Notes: a model not told the origin generated them from the sequence alone. A stretch of 64,000 nt of DNA from Streptomyces hyderabadensis (GCF_020404845.1 NZ_JAIOJZ010000028.1:40417-104416), one strand, 5' to 3'; counted from the stretch's first letter, positions 8,651 through 16,312 are shown. Program-made: numbers and translations.

Positions 8651-9657
8651 AGGCCGTGCCCGTTGGTGACGCCCTGGTCGTCCTGCTCCAGGAGCCCCGA
8701 CTGGGCGATGAGGTAACCCAGCTGAGCGCGACTGCCGCTCCCTAGTGCGGAGGCCAGTTTGGCGATGTGCGCGCGGCACGTGCGCACGTTCATGCCCAGG
8801 CGCCGGGCGATCGCCTCGTCGACGTGGCCTTCGACCAGAAGCTTGGCTATGGAGTGCTGGATGTCGGTGATGCCGTCGGGCGCCGTCTCGTAGGGGGCGC
8901 CGGCGGTGAGCGGCACTGCTCGCCCCCAGATGAACTCGAACACCTTGATCAGATAACGGACCAGCCCGGGGTGGCGGATTTCCAGCGCGACCTGCCGGTC
9001 GTCCCGGATGGGGATGAAAGCCACGGTCTCGTCGCAGATGATGAGTCGCTCGACGAGCTCGTCGATGGTGCGGTACTCGGCTTTCCCGTTCGGGAACTGG
9101 TCCACGTAGGCCATGCGTTCGGGGCTGTACCGTGCCGTGTGCTGATAGAGGGTGCGGATGCGTACCCCACGGTCGACCAGCGTCCTGTCGCGCTCCAGTC
9201 CCTCGATGAGCCTGCGCTCGGGGTGCCGGGCACTCGGCTGGACCGTGAGCATCTCCACCACGCACTGGTCCGTGGCCAGGTCAAGGGCCGCGTTGATGCG
9301 GTCGAGCCCCTCCAGGACGGTGATCGAGTGGGTTGGTGCCGCACCCTGCGCGCTGAGGGCCATGAAGGGTTCGAAGGCCGCAGCAAGCTCGATCGAGGTG
9401 CGTCGACGCTCCGATATCTCGTGCTCAATCGGATTCAGCCGCCGCGCGAGGGCGACCGCCGGAGACACGGGCAGGAGCCAGTTGGCATCGTCTGGGTCGG
9501 GGTGCAGGAGTGCGAACTCCATCAGACAGGGGACCGGATCCGCCTCGCTGCGGGCGACACGTCCGGTGCGCAGGGCGTTCGCGTAGAGGCGCGCCCCCGC
9601 CTCACACAGTTCAGTAACTGCATGGGGATGTGTCGCTTTGGTCTGATTTGTTGTCAA
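8647..9657 (-). CDS. LuxR-type regulator D, first gene of the reverse operon
   Basis: A 336-residue paralogue and promoter-proximal gene of the D-C-B operon, divergent from the secreted-peptide gene across 113 bases. Shared N-terminal features are HPHAVTELCEAGARLYANAL, GRVARSEADPVPCLMEFALL and WLLPVSPAVAL. The sensor region reads TIDELVERLIICDETVAFIP and ALEIRHPGLVRYLIKVFEFI, and the helix-turn-helix IARRLGMNVRTCRAHIAKL. The start is taken as TTG at 9657, preceded by a GGGGGGTGGAG purine run; no upstream ATG or GTG fits. It is the most diverged of the three reverse genes, in keeping with the oldest duplication. Its position beside the peptide gene makes it the first candidate for the cognate peptide sensor, which is inference only. 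Confidence 0.83.
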   Translation of the reverse strand: MTTNQTKATHPHAVTELCEAGARLYANALRTGRVARSEADPVPCLMEFALLHPDPDDANWLLPVSPAVALARRLNPIEHEISERRRTSIELAAAFEPFMALSAQGAAPTHSITVLEGLDRINAALDLATDQCVVEMLTVQPSARHPERRLIEGLERDRTLVDRGVRIRTLYQHTARYSPERMAYVDQFPNGKAEYRTIDELVERLIICDETVAFIPIRDDRQVALEIRHPGLVRYLIKVFEFIWGRAVPLTAGAPYETAPDGITDIQHSIAKLLVEGHVDEAIARRLGMNVRTCRAHIAKLASALGSGSRAQLGYLIAQSGLLEQDDQGVTNGHGL

Positions 9658-9674
9658 ATCTCCACCCCCCAGGG

Positions 9675-9690
9675 TCCTGAACGTGCAGGA
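9675..9690. promoter_or_regulatory. Dyad in the divergent regulator/peptide promoter region
   Basis: TCCTG-AACGTG-CAGGA is a 5-bp inverted repeat with a 6-base spacer in the 113-base region between divergent regulator D and the peptide gene. This region is visibly less GC-rich than its surroundings. A TATATG box (9725-9730) and a TTATCC box (9741-9746) could be -10 elements for the peptide operon. The dyad is a plausible binding site for a LuxR-type dimer, but short. Confidence 0.3.
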
Positions 9691-9770
9691 ACATGATGCA
9701 CCGATTGTGTGGCCATGACGTGCCTATATGAGCCATCGTCTTATCCGACGGGGGAAGAGGGGACCTTCAA

Positions 9771-9980
9771 GTGAGGACGAAGCTGGCTATGTCTAAGAGA
9801 ATGCTTCGCTCGGTGCTTGTCGCCGCCTTCTCCGCCGTTGTGGCCTTCGGAACTCTGAGTGGCCTCTCCGTGGCGAAGGGCGATGCCCGAGCGGACAGCG
9901 TCTGGTCGCTTACGACGGTGACCGCTACGCCTGCTGGCGCGGACGGGGAAGCTCTCACAGACGACAGTGTGTGGTCTTGA
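9771..9980 (+). CDS. Small secreted peptide precursor with two DSVWS motifs
   Basis: A 69-residue precursor. The N-terminus has a positive region (RTKLAMSKRMLRS), a hydrophobic core (VLVAAFSAVVAFGTLSG) and an A-R-A signal peptidase motif at residues 39-41. Cleavage there would free a 28-residue peptide, Asp42 to Ser69, that starts with DSVWS and ends with DSVWS. This arrangement strongly suggests a processed, functional extracellular peptide. The GTG start at 9771 has AAGAGGGGA 7 bases upstream; an internal ATG (9789) is too far from any binding site. One base separates its stop from the ATG of the Rieske-like gene, so the two are coupled. It is divergent from three LuxR-type regulators. I do not recognise the family; a signalling role is inference from size, export signal, motif symmetry and neighbourhood. 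Confidence 0.8.
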   Translation: MRTKLAMSKRMLRSVLVAAFSAVVAFGTLSGLSVAKGDARADSVWSLTTVTATPAGADGEALTDDSVWS

Positions 9981-9981
9981 C

Positions 9982-10317
9982 ATGACGACTCCACCCGATG
10001 ACCGCTCCTTCCGGCGAGAAATGGCCACCGCCTACCGCTCCGGCTGGCACTTCATCGACCTGGTCACCGCGATCCCGCACGCCGGTGACTCCCTGATGGT
10101 GACCGTCTTCGGCGAGCCGGTCGTCGTCACGCTGGACGAGGACGGCGACGTGCGTGCGTACCGGTGTCTGCGGCGGCCTCGGGGGGCGCCGCAGCCCGTC
10201 CGGTGTGCCATCCGGTACGGAATGATCTTTGTGAACCTGGACCAGCGGGACCACCGGCTCGAGCAGCCGGAGGCCCCCGAAGTGAGGACCATCTCGGCCA
10301 CCCCCCGCAGTGCCTGA
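9982..10317 (+). CDS. Rieske-like small protein lacking cluster ligands
   Basis: A 111-residue protein that looks like the N-terminal Rieske region of ring-hydroxylating dioxygenases, cut short. The pattern YRSGWHFIDL, PHAGDSLMVTVFGEPVVVTL, DEDGDVRAYRC and YGMIFVNLD follows the dioxygenase fold order. However, the first ligand pair CxH is replaced by CLRR (as in CLRRPRGAP), and the loop with the second CxxH pair is missing or reduced to RCAIRYG. A 2Fe-2S cluster is therefore unlikely. It starts 1 base after the stop of the secreted-peptide gene and is followed by a perfect 16-bp hairpin, so both form one short operon. It might bind or modify the peptide, or regulate it. The function is unknown. 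Confidence 0.7.
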   Translation: MTTPPDDRSFRREMATAYRSGWHFIDLVTAIPHAGDSLMVTVFGEPVVVTLDEDGDVRAYRCLRRPRGAPQPVRCAIRYGMIFVNLDQRDHRLEQPEAPEVRTISATPRSA

Positions 10318-10362
10318 CGCGATTCCCCCGTCGTAACAAATCGCTCAGGTGCTTCCCCCCGG

Positions 10363-10401
10363 CAGCGGCGTCACCGTGACCTGAACACGGTGACGCCGCT
10401 G
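10363..10401 (+). terminator. Hairpin terminator of the peptide operon
   Basis: Perfect 16-bp stem CAGCGGCGTCACCGTG / CACGGTGACGCCGCTG with a 7-base loop, 45 bases after the Rieske-like gene and before the clpB promoter. It is among the strongest hairpins in the window and separates the peptide operon from the heat-shock gene. Confidence 0.85.
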
Positions 10402-10539
10402 TCGCATGTGCGGACATCTCGCGACACCAGCCGGTTCCGCGACTGGCCGAAAAGGCACTCGTGCGGTGCGGCCCGTTCACTGCCGCGTCACCCGCCCCCC
10501 TGAGCCTCGGCGTCTCCCGGGGAGAATTGCGGCTCCCGA

Positions 10540-10560
10540 CTTGAGTGGGGCAGGCTCAAC
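10540..10560 (+). promoter_or_regulatory. HAIR operator for HspR at clpB
   Basis: CTTGAGT-GGGGCAG-GCTCAAC fits the HAIR consensus CTTGAGT-N7-ACTCAAG at 12 of 14 arm positions and has the exact 7-base spacing. It is 50 bases before the clpB start. The left arm holds TTGAGT, which may double as the -35 box, with TACGCT (10567-10572) as a possible -10. HspR encoded at 3729-4184 is the expected repressor, as known for Streptomyces clpB. Confidence 0.88.
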
Positions 10561-10609
10561 TTTGTGTACGCTGGATGAGTCAGCACTACGCGAGGAGGAG
10601 AGCCAGAAC

Positions 10610-13207
10610 GTGGACGCCGAGCTGACCAACCGGAGCCGGGACGCGATCAACGCGGCCAGCAACCGGGCCGTGACCGAGGGAAACGCCGACCTCACCCCCG
10701 CCCACCTGCTCCTTGCGCTGCTCCAGGGGCAGGACAACGAGAACATCACCGACCTGCTCGTCGCCGTCGAGGCCGACCTCGCCGCCGTGCGCTCCGGCGC
10801 CGAGCGCATCGTCGCCGGGCTGCCCAGCGTGACCGGGTCCACCGTCGCGCCCCCGCAACCCAGCCGTGAGATGCTCGCCGTGGTCGCCGACGCCCAGGCA
10901 CGCGCCAAGGAACTCGGGGACGAGTACCTCTCCACCGAGCACCTGCTCCTCGGCATCGCCGCGAAGGGCGGCGCGGCCGGTGAGGTACTGGAGGGGCAGG
11001 GAGCCAGTGCGAAGAAGCTGCAGGAGGCCTTCCGCAAGGCGAGGGGAGGGCGCCGGGTGACCACGCCCGACCCCGAGGGGCAGTACAAGGCGCTGGAGAA
11101 GTTCGGCACCGACCTCACCGCCGCCGCCCGGGACGGAAAGCTCGACCCCGTCATCGGGCGCGACCAGGAGATCCGCCGGGTGGTCCAGGTGCTCAGCCGG
11201 CGGACCAAGAACAACCCCGTGCTCATCGGCGAGCCCGGCGTCGGCAAGACCGCCGTCGTCGAAGGGCTCGCCCAGCGGATCGTCAAGGGCGACGTGCCCG
11301 AGTCGCTGAAGGACAAGCGGCTGGTCGCGCTGGACCTCGGCGCCATGGTCGCCGGGGCCAAGTACCGCGGCGAGTTCGAGGAGCGGCTCAAGACCGTCCT
11401 CGCCGAGATCAAGGACTCCGACGGGCAGGTCGTCACCTTCATCGACGAGCTGCACACCGTCGTCGGCGCCGGCGCGGGCGGCGACTCCGCCATGGACGCC
11501 GGGAACATGCTCAAGCCGATGCTGGCCCGCGGCGAGCTGCGCATGGTGGGTGCCACCACCCTCGACGAGTACCGGGAGCGGATCGAGAAGGACCCCGCCC
11601 TGGAGCGCCGCTTCCAGCAGGTGCTGGTCGCCGAGCCGACCGTCGAGGACTCCATCGCCATCCTGCGCGGGCTCAAGGGGCGGTACGAGGCCCACCACAA
11701 GGTGCAGATCGCGGACAGCGCGCTGGTGGCCGCCGCGAGCCTATCCGACCGGTACATCACCTCCCGCTTCCTGCCCGACAAGGCCATCGACCTGGTCGAC
11801 GAGGCCGCATCCCGGCTGCGCATGGAGATCGACTCCTCGCCGGTCGAGATCGACGAACTCCAGCGCGCCGTCGACCGGCTGAAGATGGAGGAGCTGGCGA
11901 TCGGCAAGGAGACCGACGCCGCCTCCCTGGAGCGTCTGGAGCGGCTGCGGCGCGACCTCGCCGACAAGGAGGAGGAGCTGCGCGGCCTCACCGCCCGCTG
12001 GGAGAAGGAGAAGAAGTCCCTCAACCGGGTCGGCGAGCTGAAGGAGAAGCTCGACGAACTGCGCGGGCAGGCCGAGCGCGCCCAGCGCGACGGCGACTTC
12101 GACACCGCCAGCAAGCTGCTGTACGGCGAGATCCCCACCCTGGAGCGCGACCTGGAGGCCGCCTCCGAGGCGGAGGAGGAGGTCGCCCGGGACACCATGG
12201 TCAAGGAGGAGGTCGGCGCCGACGACATCGCCGACGTCGTCGCCTCCTGGACCGGCATCCCCGCCGGGCGGCTGCTGGAGGGCGAGACGCAGAAGCTGCT
12301 GCGCATGGAGGACGAGCTGGGCAAGCGGCTCATCGGCCAGACCGAGGCCGTGCGGGCCGTCTCCGACGCCGTACGCCGCTCCCGGGCCGGGATCGCCGAC
12401 CCGGACCGCCCGACCGGGTCCTTCCTCTTCCTCGGCCCCACCGGTGTCGGCAAGACCGAGCTGGCCAAGGCGCTCGCCGACTTCCTCTTCGACGACGAGC
12501 GGGCCATGGTCCGCATCGACATGTCCGAGTACAGCGAGAAGCACAGCGTCGCCCGGCTGGTCGGCGCCCCGCCCGGATACGTCGGCTACGAGGAGGGCGG
12601 CCAGCTCACCGAGGCCGTGCGGCGGCGGCCGTACACCGTCGTGCTGCTCGACGAGGTGGAGAAGGCGCACCCCGAGGTCTTCGACATCCTGCTCCAGGTG
12701 CTGGACGACGGGCGCCTCACCGACGGGCAGGGCCGCACCGTCGACTTCCGCAACACCATCCTGGTGCTCACCTCCAACCTGGGCAGCCAGTACCTGGTCG
12801 ACCCGACCACCGGCGAGGCGGAGAAGAAGGAGCAGGTGCTGGAGGTGGTCCGGGCCTCCTTCAAGCCGGAGTTCCTCAACCGGCTCGACGACCTGGTGGT
12901 CTTCTCGGCCCTCAGCAAGGACGAGCTGAGCCGGATCGCCCGGCTCCAGATCGACGGCCTGGCCCGGCGGCTCGCCGAGCGCCGCCTCACCCTGGAGGTC
13001 ACCGACGAGGCCCTCGGCTGGCTCGCGGAGGAGGGCAACGATCCGGCCTACGGCGCCCGGCCGCTGCGCCGCCTCGTGCAGACCGCGATCGGCGACCGGC
13101 TCGCCCGGGAGATCCTCTCCGGTGAGATCAAGGACGGCGACACGGTCCGCGTGGACCGCTTCGGCGACGACCTGATCGTGGGACCGGCGAGCGGCAAGAC
13201 GCTGTGA
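10610..13207 (+). CDS. clpB: Disaggregase ClpB (Hsp100)
   Basis: AAA+ chaperone that extracts polypeptides from aggregates together with DnaK, DnaJ and GrpE. The 865-residue protein has the N-terminal Clp domain (about residues 1-145), nucleotide-binding domain 1 with Walker A GEPGVGKT and FIDELHTVVGAG, the coiled-coil middle domain (about 400-530, with KEEELRGLTARWEKEKKSL), and domain 2 with Walker A GPTGVGKTELAKAL and LLDEVEKAHPEVFD. I chose GTG 10610 (VDAELTNRSRD), preceded by GAGGAGGAG, over upstream frames because it gives the full family length and a normal Clp N-domain; the longer open frame runs through the HAIR operator. It is expressed alone, bounded by hairpins, with heat induction through HspR. 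Confidence 0.97.
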   Translation: MDAELTNRSRDAINAASNRAVTEGNADLTPAHLLLALLQGQDNENITDLLVAVEADLAAVRSGAERIVAGLPSVTGSTVAPPQPSREMLAVVADAQARAKELGDEYLSTEHLLLGIAAKGGAAGEVLEGQGASAKKLQEAFRKARGGRRVTTPDPEGQYKALEKFGTDLTAAARDGKLDPVIGRDQEIRRVVQVLSRRTKNNPVLIGEPGVGKTAVVEGLAQRIVKGDVPESLKDKRLVALDLGAMVAGAKYRGEFEERLKTVLAEIKDSDGQVVTFIDELHTVVGAGAGGDSAMDAGNMLKPMLARGELRMVGATTLDEYRERIEKDPALERRFQQVLVAEPTVEDSIAILRGLKGRYEAHHKVQIADSALVAAASLSDRYITSRFLPDKAIDLVDEAASRLRMEIDSSPVEIDELQRAVDRLKMEELAIGKETDAASLERLERLRRDLADKEEELRGLTARWEKEKKSLNRVGELKEKLDELRGQAERAQRDGDFDTASKLLYGEIPTLERDLEAASEAEEEVARDTMVKEEVGADDIADVVASWTGIPAGRLLEGETQKLLRMEDELGKRLIGQTEAVRAVSDAVRRSRAGIADPDRPTGSFLFLGPTGVGKTELAKALADFLFDDERAMVRIDMSEYSEKHSVARLVGAPPGYVGYEEGGQLTEAVRRRPYTVVLLDEVEKAHPEVFDILLQVLDDGRLTDGQGRTVDFRNTILVLTSNLGSQYLVDPTTGEAEKKEQVLEVVRASFKPEFLNRLDDLVVFSALSKDELSRIARLQIDGLARRLAERRLTLEVTDEALGWLAEEGNDPAYGARPLRRLVQTAIGDRLAREILSGEIKDGDTVRVDRFGDDLIVGPASGKTL

Positions 13208-13221
13208 CCGACCGCACGGCC

Positions 13222-13256
13222 CGCCCCGGCGATCCGCCCTTCGGGTTGCCGGGGCG
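13222..13256 (+). terminator. Hairpin terminator after clpB
   Basis: Nine-bp perfect stem CGCCCCGGC / GCCGGGGCG, with an inner CCC-TTC-GGG mini-hairpin, 14 bases after the clpB stop. Confidence 0.7.
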
Positions 13257-13378
13257 CCGAGCGGGGTACCCGACTGGCCGGATCGAGTCAGCCGAGGGCT
13301 GACAGGCCCCCGACGGGCTTGCCACGCCCCTCCCCGCATGGGGGAGGATGGCCGGATCCGTACGAAGGGAAATTCACG

Positions 13379-13915
13379 GTGAGCATCGACCCGTCCTCGA
13401 TTCCGAACTTCGGGGGCAAGCAGCCCGAGCCGCAGCCCCAAGGACCGGCGGGCCCCGTCGTCCCGGATCAGGATCTTGTGAAGCAGCTCCTCGACCAGAT
13501 GGAGCTGAAGTACGTCGTCGACGACGAGGGCGACCTCGCGGCGCCGTGGGAGCAGTTCCGTACGTACTTCATGTTCCGCGGCGAGGGCGACCAGCAGGTC
13601 TTCTCGGTGCGGACGTTCTACGACCGGCCCCACCAGATCGACGAGAAGCCCCAGCTCCTGGAGTCGGTCGACGACTGGAACCGGCGCACCCTGTGGCCCA
13701 AGGTGTACTCCCACACCCACGACGACGGCACCGTCCGCCTGATCGGCGAGGCGCAGATGCTGATCGGCATGGGCGTCAGCCTGGAGCACTTCGTCTCCTC
13801 GACGGTCAGCTGGGTGCGGGCCGCCATCGAGTTCGACCGGTGGCTCGTGGAGCAGCTCGGCCTGGAGCAGGACGTCAACGAGGCGGAGAAGCCGACCGAC
13901 GAGGACGGCGAGTAG
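13379..13915 (+). CDS. YbjN-domain protein
   Basis: A 178-residue cytoplasmic protein of the YbjN family (type III secretion chaperone-like fold), common in actinobacteria and of unclear role. The N-terminal 30 residues are Pro/Gln-rich and disordered. The domain proper runs from DLVKQLLDQMELKYVVDDEG through YFMFRGEGDQQVFSVRTFYD to SLEHFVSSTVSWVRAAIEFD, with an acidic tail. The GTG at 13379 is preceded by GAAGGGA 8 bases upstream, so longer in-frame starts are not needed. It is monocistronic between clpB and a convergent aminotransferase. The family has been called a sensory or stress regulator in other bacteria, but nothing here fixes a function. Confidence 0.85.
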   Translation: MSIDPSSIPNFGGKQPEPQPQGPAGPVVPDQDLVKQLLDQMELKYVVDDEGDLAAPWEQFRTYFMFRGEGDQQVFSVRTFYDRPHQIDEKPQLLESVDDWNRRTLWPKVYSHTHDDGTVRLIGEAQMLIGMGVSLEHFVSSTVSWVRAAIEFDRWLVEQLGLEQDVNEAEKPTDEDGE

Positions 13916-13940
13916 TCCGCCCCCGCGGCTGATCACAGCA

Positions 13941-13974
13941 GAGCCCGGACCCCGGCAGTGCGGGGCCCGGGCTC
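13941..13974. terminator. Bidirectional hairpin between convergent genes
   Basis: Stem GAGCCCGGACCCCG / CGGGGCCCGGGCTC (14 bp, one A-C mismatch) with a 6-base loop, between the YbjN gene and the convergent aminotransferase gene. It can serve both transcripts. Confidence 0.75.
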
Positions 13975-14020
13975 TCGTCGTACCCGGGTCCGCGCGTACC
14001 GGGGCACGGTGCGGGCCCGC

Positions 14021-15220
14021 TCACCCCGCCGCCGCCTTCAGCCGCCGCACCGCCTCCTCCAGCACCGAGGCCTGCTTGCAGAACGCGAACCGCACGAAGG
14101 GCGCGCCCTCCTCCCGGTGGTCGTAGAAGACCGCGTTGGGGACGGCCACGACGCCCGCGCGCTCCGGCAGTGAGCGGCAGAAGGCGAAGCCGTCGCTGAC
14201 GCCGAGCGGGCGGATGTCGGTGGTGACGAAGTACGTCCCGGCGGGCCGGTACACCCCGAAGCCCGCCTCGGCCAGCCCCGCCGCCAGCAGGTCCCGCTTG
14301 GCCTCCATGTCGGCCCGGTAGGCGGCGAAGTACGACTCCGGCAGCGCGAGCGCCTCGGCCACCGCGTACTGGAAGGGCCCCGAGGCCACGTACGTCAGGT
14401 ACTGCTTGGCCGAGCGGACCGCCGTGAGCAGGGCGGGCGCGGCGGTGACCCAGCCGACCTTCCAGCCGGTGAACGAGAACGTCTTGCCGGCCGACCCGAT
14501 GGTCACCGTGCGCTCCCGCATCCCCGGGAAGGACGCCAGGGGGATGTGCTCGGCGGTGTCGAAGACCAGGTGCTCGTAGACCTCGTCGGTCACCACCAGC
14601 AGGTCCCGCTCCACCGCCAGCTCGGCGATCGCCGCCAGCTCCTGGCGGGTGAGGACCGTGCCCGTCGGGTTGTGCGGGGTGTTCAGCAGCAGGAGCCGGG
14701 TGCGGTCGGTGACGGCGTCGCGCAGCTCGTCCAGGTCCAGGCGGAACGCGCCCTCGTGCGGGCGCAGCGTCACGGGCACGCGGGTGCCGCCCGCCATCGC
14801 GACGCAGGCCGCGTACGAGTCGTAGTACGGCTCCAGCGCGACGACCTCGTCGCCGGGCTCCAGCAGGGCCAGCAGGGCCGCCGCGATGGCCTCCGTGGCA
14901 CCGGCGGTGACCAGGACCTCGGTGTCGGGGTCGTAGGACAGGCCGTAGCGGCTCAGCTGGTGGCCGGCGACGGCGGCGCGCAGCTCGGGGACGCCGGGGC
15001 CGGGCGGGTACTGGTTGCCGCGCCCGTCGCGCAGCGCCCGCACGGCGGCCTCGCGGATCTCCTCGGGACCGTCGGTGTCGGGGAAGCCCTGACCGAGGTT
15101 GATCGCCCCGGTCCGCACCGCCAGGGCGGACATCTCGGCGAAGATCGTCGTCCCGAACTCCGCGAGCCGGCGGTTCAGGAGGGGACGGGCGCTGGAGCTC
15201 ATCGAGGTCATGCCGGCCAT
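14021..15220 (-). CDS. PLP-dependent aminotransferase, class I/II
   Basis: Fold-type I aminotransferase of about 399 residues. Visible are the substrate-arm motif INLGQGFPDTDGP, YPPGPGVPELR, the cofactor region TAGATEAIAAAL, the LLNTPHNPTGTV loop, the aspartate of VVTDEVYEHLVFD that contacts pyridine nitrogen, and the Schiff-base lysine in SAGKTFSFTGWKVGW. The carboxylate-binding arginine is in FVRFAFCK. This pattern fits the kynurenine/glutamine transaminase and N-succinyl-diaminopimelate aminotransferase branch; the substrate cannot be settled from sequence. The longest start is used. In-frame ATGs at 15211 and 15202 are alternatives, and AGGA precedes 15211 by about 9 bases, making it quite likely. 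It converges on the YbjN gene. Confidence 0.9.
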   Translation of the reverse strand: MAGMTSMSSSARPLLNRRLAEFGTTIFAEMSALAVRTGAINLGQGFPDTDGPEEIREAAVRALRDGRGNQYPPGPGVPELRAAVAGHQLSRYGLSYDPDTEVLVTAGATEAIAAALLALLEPGDEVVALEPYYDSYAACVAMAGGTRVPVTLRPHEGAFRLDLDELRDAVTDRTRLLLLNTPHNPTGTVLTRQELAAIAELAVERDLLVVTDEVYEHLVFDTAEHIPLASFPGMRERTVTIGSAGKTFSFTGWKVGWVTAAPALLTAVRSAKQYLTYVASGPFQYAVAEALALPESYFAAYRADMEAKRDLLAAGLAEAGFGVYRPAGTYFVTTDIRPLGVSDGFAFCRSLPERAGVVAVPNAVFYDHREEGAPFVRFAFCKQASVLEEAVRRLKAAAG

Positions 15221-15627
15221 CCTGCGCCGAGGCTCTGGTCTTCCTCAACTCAGAGCGTTGTCAGAGCCACTTGTTAGATTGCCCGGTGGATGGAGACCGG
15301 TCAGAGAACCTTTGAGGTCCGCGGTCAAGAGGGGCGGGCACAAAGGTCCCCGGGAGCCACCTCGGGACTATGTCGCAGGCCGTAGATCCCCGCCCCTCTC
15401 ATCCTCCATCTCCATGAGAGTGCAGGTCAGGGGCCGTTCCCGGTCGAAGACCCTCAGAACTTCCTCAACTCTGCTTTGGGGCGCGGCGGCGAGGGGCATC
15501 CCCCGTTCACGCAACGAGCTTCACGGCGTGATCCACAGGCAATCGATACGCAGCGGGGCATCCGACGGGGGATTGCTTCGGGGGAGTCCACCGGGCCCGG
15601 GTCCGGGGACGGAAGGAGGGTGGAGCC
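15221..15627. other. 407-base gene-free region with long-range stem
   Basis: No convincing gene. The right end holds the GGAAGGAGGG ribosome binding site of the next gene. An 11-bp perfect inverted repeat AGAGGGGCGGG (15328-15338) / CCCGCCCCTCT (15389-15399) could fold a 50-base loop. CTTCCTCAACTC occurs twice (15240-15251, 15460-15471). These may belong to the divergent promoters of the aminotransferase and the small membrane protein. Confidence 0.4.
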
Positions 15628-15912
15628 ATGGTCACAGGCATCATCCTGTTCGTGGTCGCGGCCCTGGTGATCAGGGTCTTCGTGCTGGGCCGACGCAGTT
15701 CCGGTGCCGTCCGGGCGGGGGGCGGTCGCTCGCGCCGGGGCGGCGGGGGCGGCGACAGCGGCGGCGGCACCAACAGCTGGTGGGCCGGCGACGGGGGCGG
15801 TTCGTCCTCGGACGGTCACCACTCGGGCCACTCCTGCGGTGGCGGCTCGTCCTGCGGAGGCGGGTCGTCCTGCGGGGGAGGGGGCGGCGGCGGATGCGGC
15901 GGAGGCAGCTGA
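15628..15912 (+). CDS. Small membrane protein with Gly/Ser/Cys-rich tail
   Basis: A 94-residue protein with one N-terminal membrane helix (TGIILFVVAALVIRVFVL, about residues 3-20), then a basic stretch (RRSSGAVRAGGGRSRRGG) and a tail of Gly, Ser and Cys ending in repeated CGGGSS and CGGGGGGG units. Four Cys lie in the last 27 residues. Similar Gly/Cys tails end actinobacterial membrane proteins of the TIGR04222 kind, but this protein lacks their body. The ATG has GGAAGGAGGG just upstream. Two strong hairpins follow the stop. The role is unknown; the Cys-rich tail could bind metal or be low-complexity filler. Confidence 0.65.
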   Translation: MVTGIILFVVAALVIRVFVLGRRSSGAVRAGGGRSRRGGGGGDSGGGTNSWWAGDGGGSSSDGHHSGHSCGGGSSCGGGSSCGGGGGGGCGGGS

Positions 15913-15958
15913 CACGGGGCAGCTGAGCTCCGCCCAGGGGGAACCGCATCCCCGCCGA

Positions 15959-16033
15959 GGGGGCCCGTCCCTGGGACCGGGCCCCCTTGCCCCACCCAGA
16001 GCGCCCGCCGGGCCACACTCCCGGTGGGCGCTC
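15959..16033 (+). terminator. Tandem hairpin terminators
   Basis: Two hairpins in a row: GGGGGCCCG (15959-15967) / CGGGCCCCC (15978-15986) followed by TT, then GAGCGCCCGCCGGG (15999-16012) / CCCGGTGGGCGCTC (16020-16033) with one G-T pair. They end the small membrane protein transcript. Confidence 0.75.
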
Positions 16034-16312
16034 CCACACCCCGGCGCACGCCGTACGGGCGGGGTGTGCGCTCTGGTTGAACAGTTGAGCTGTGGAGCCC
16101 CCTGAGGGATGGAAACGTCACGAAGTTGGGTAAAAACGCTGTGGCGGCGCCATCGTTCATGATTCGCTCTCCCTCATCAACGCAGCTCCTCGGACGACCT
16201 GTTGACCCCCCTCCTGACCGGCCGACTGGGCTGAGCGGGCCGCATCCCCGGCAGCGCCGCGGATGCGCAGACCCCACACCTTCCTCTCCTTGTGTGCTTG
16301 CGGAGCCGATCC
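16034..16312. other. Gene-free leader region of the DUF2617 gene
   Basis: No convincing gene in these 279 bases. GGGTAA at about 16129-16134, after GAAACGTCACGAAGTT, resembles the -10 of SigB-type promoters of Streptomyces, but the -35 side is unclear. The region ends with the CGGAG ribosome binding site of the next gene. Confidence 0.3.

Noticed and set aside
7622..9265. 547-residue version of regulator C
   Set aside because: Its extra N-terminus is a frame shadow of regulator D; GTG 8650 overlaps the D stop by 4 bases and begins the conserved block.
10406..10609. Longer clpB start at 10406
   Set aside because: The extension runs through the HAIR operator and promoter, has no ClpB similarity, and a good binding site precedes GTG 10610.
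15221..15627. Riboswitch or T-box leader
   Set aside because: No known riboswitch core or T-box sequence is recognisable; the stem alone is not enough.
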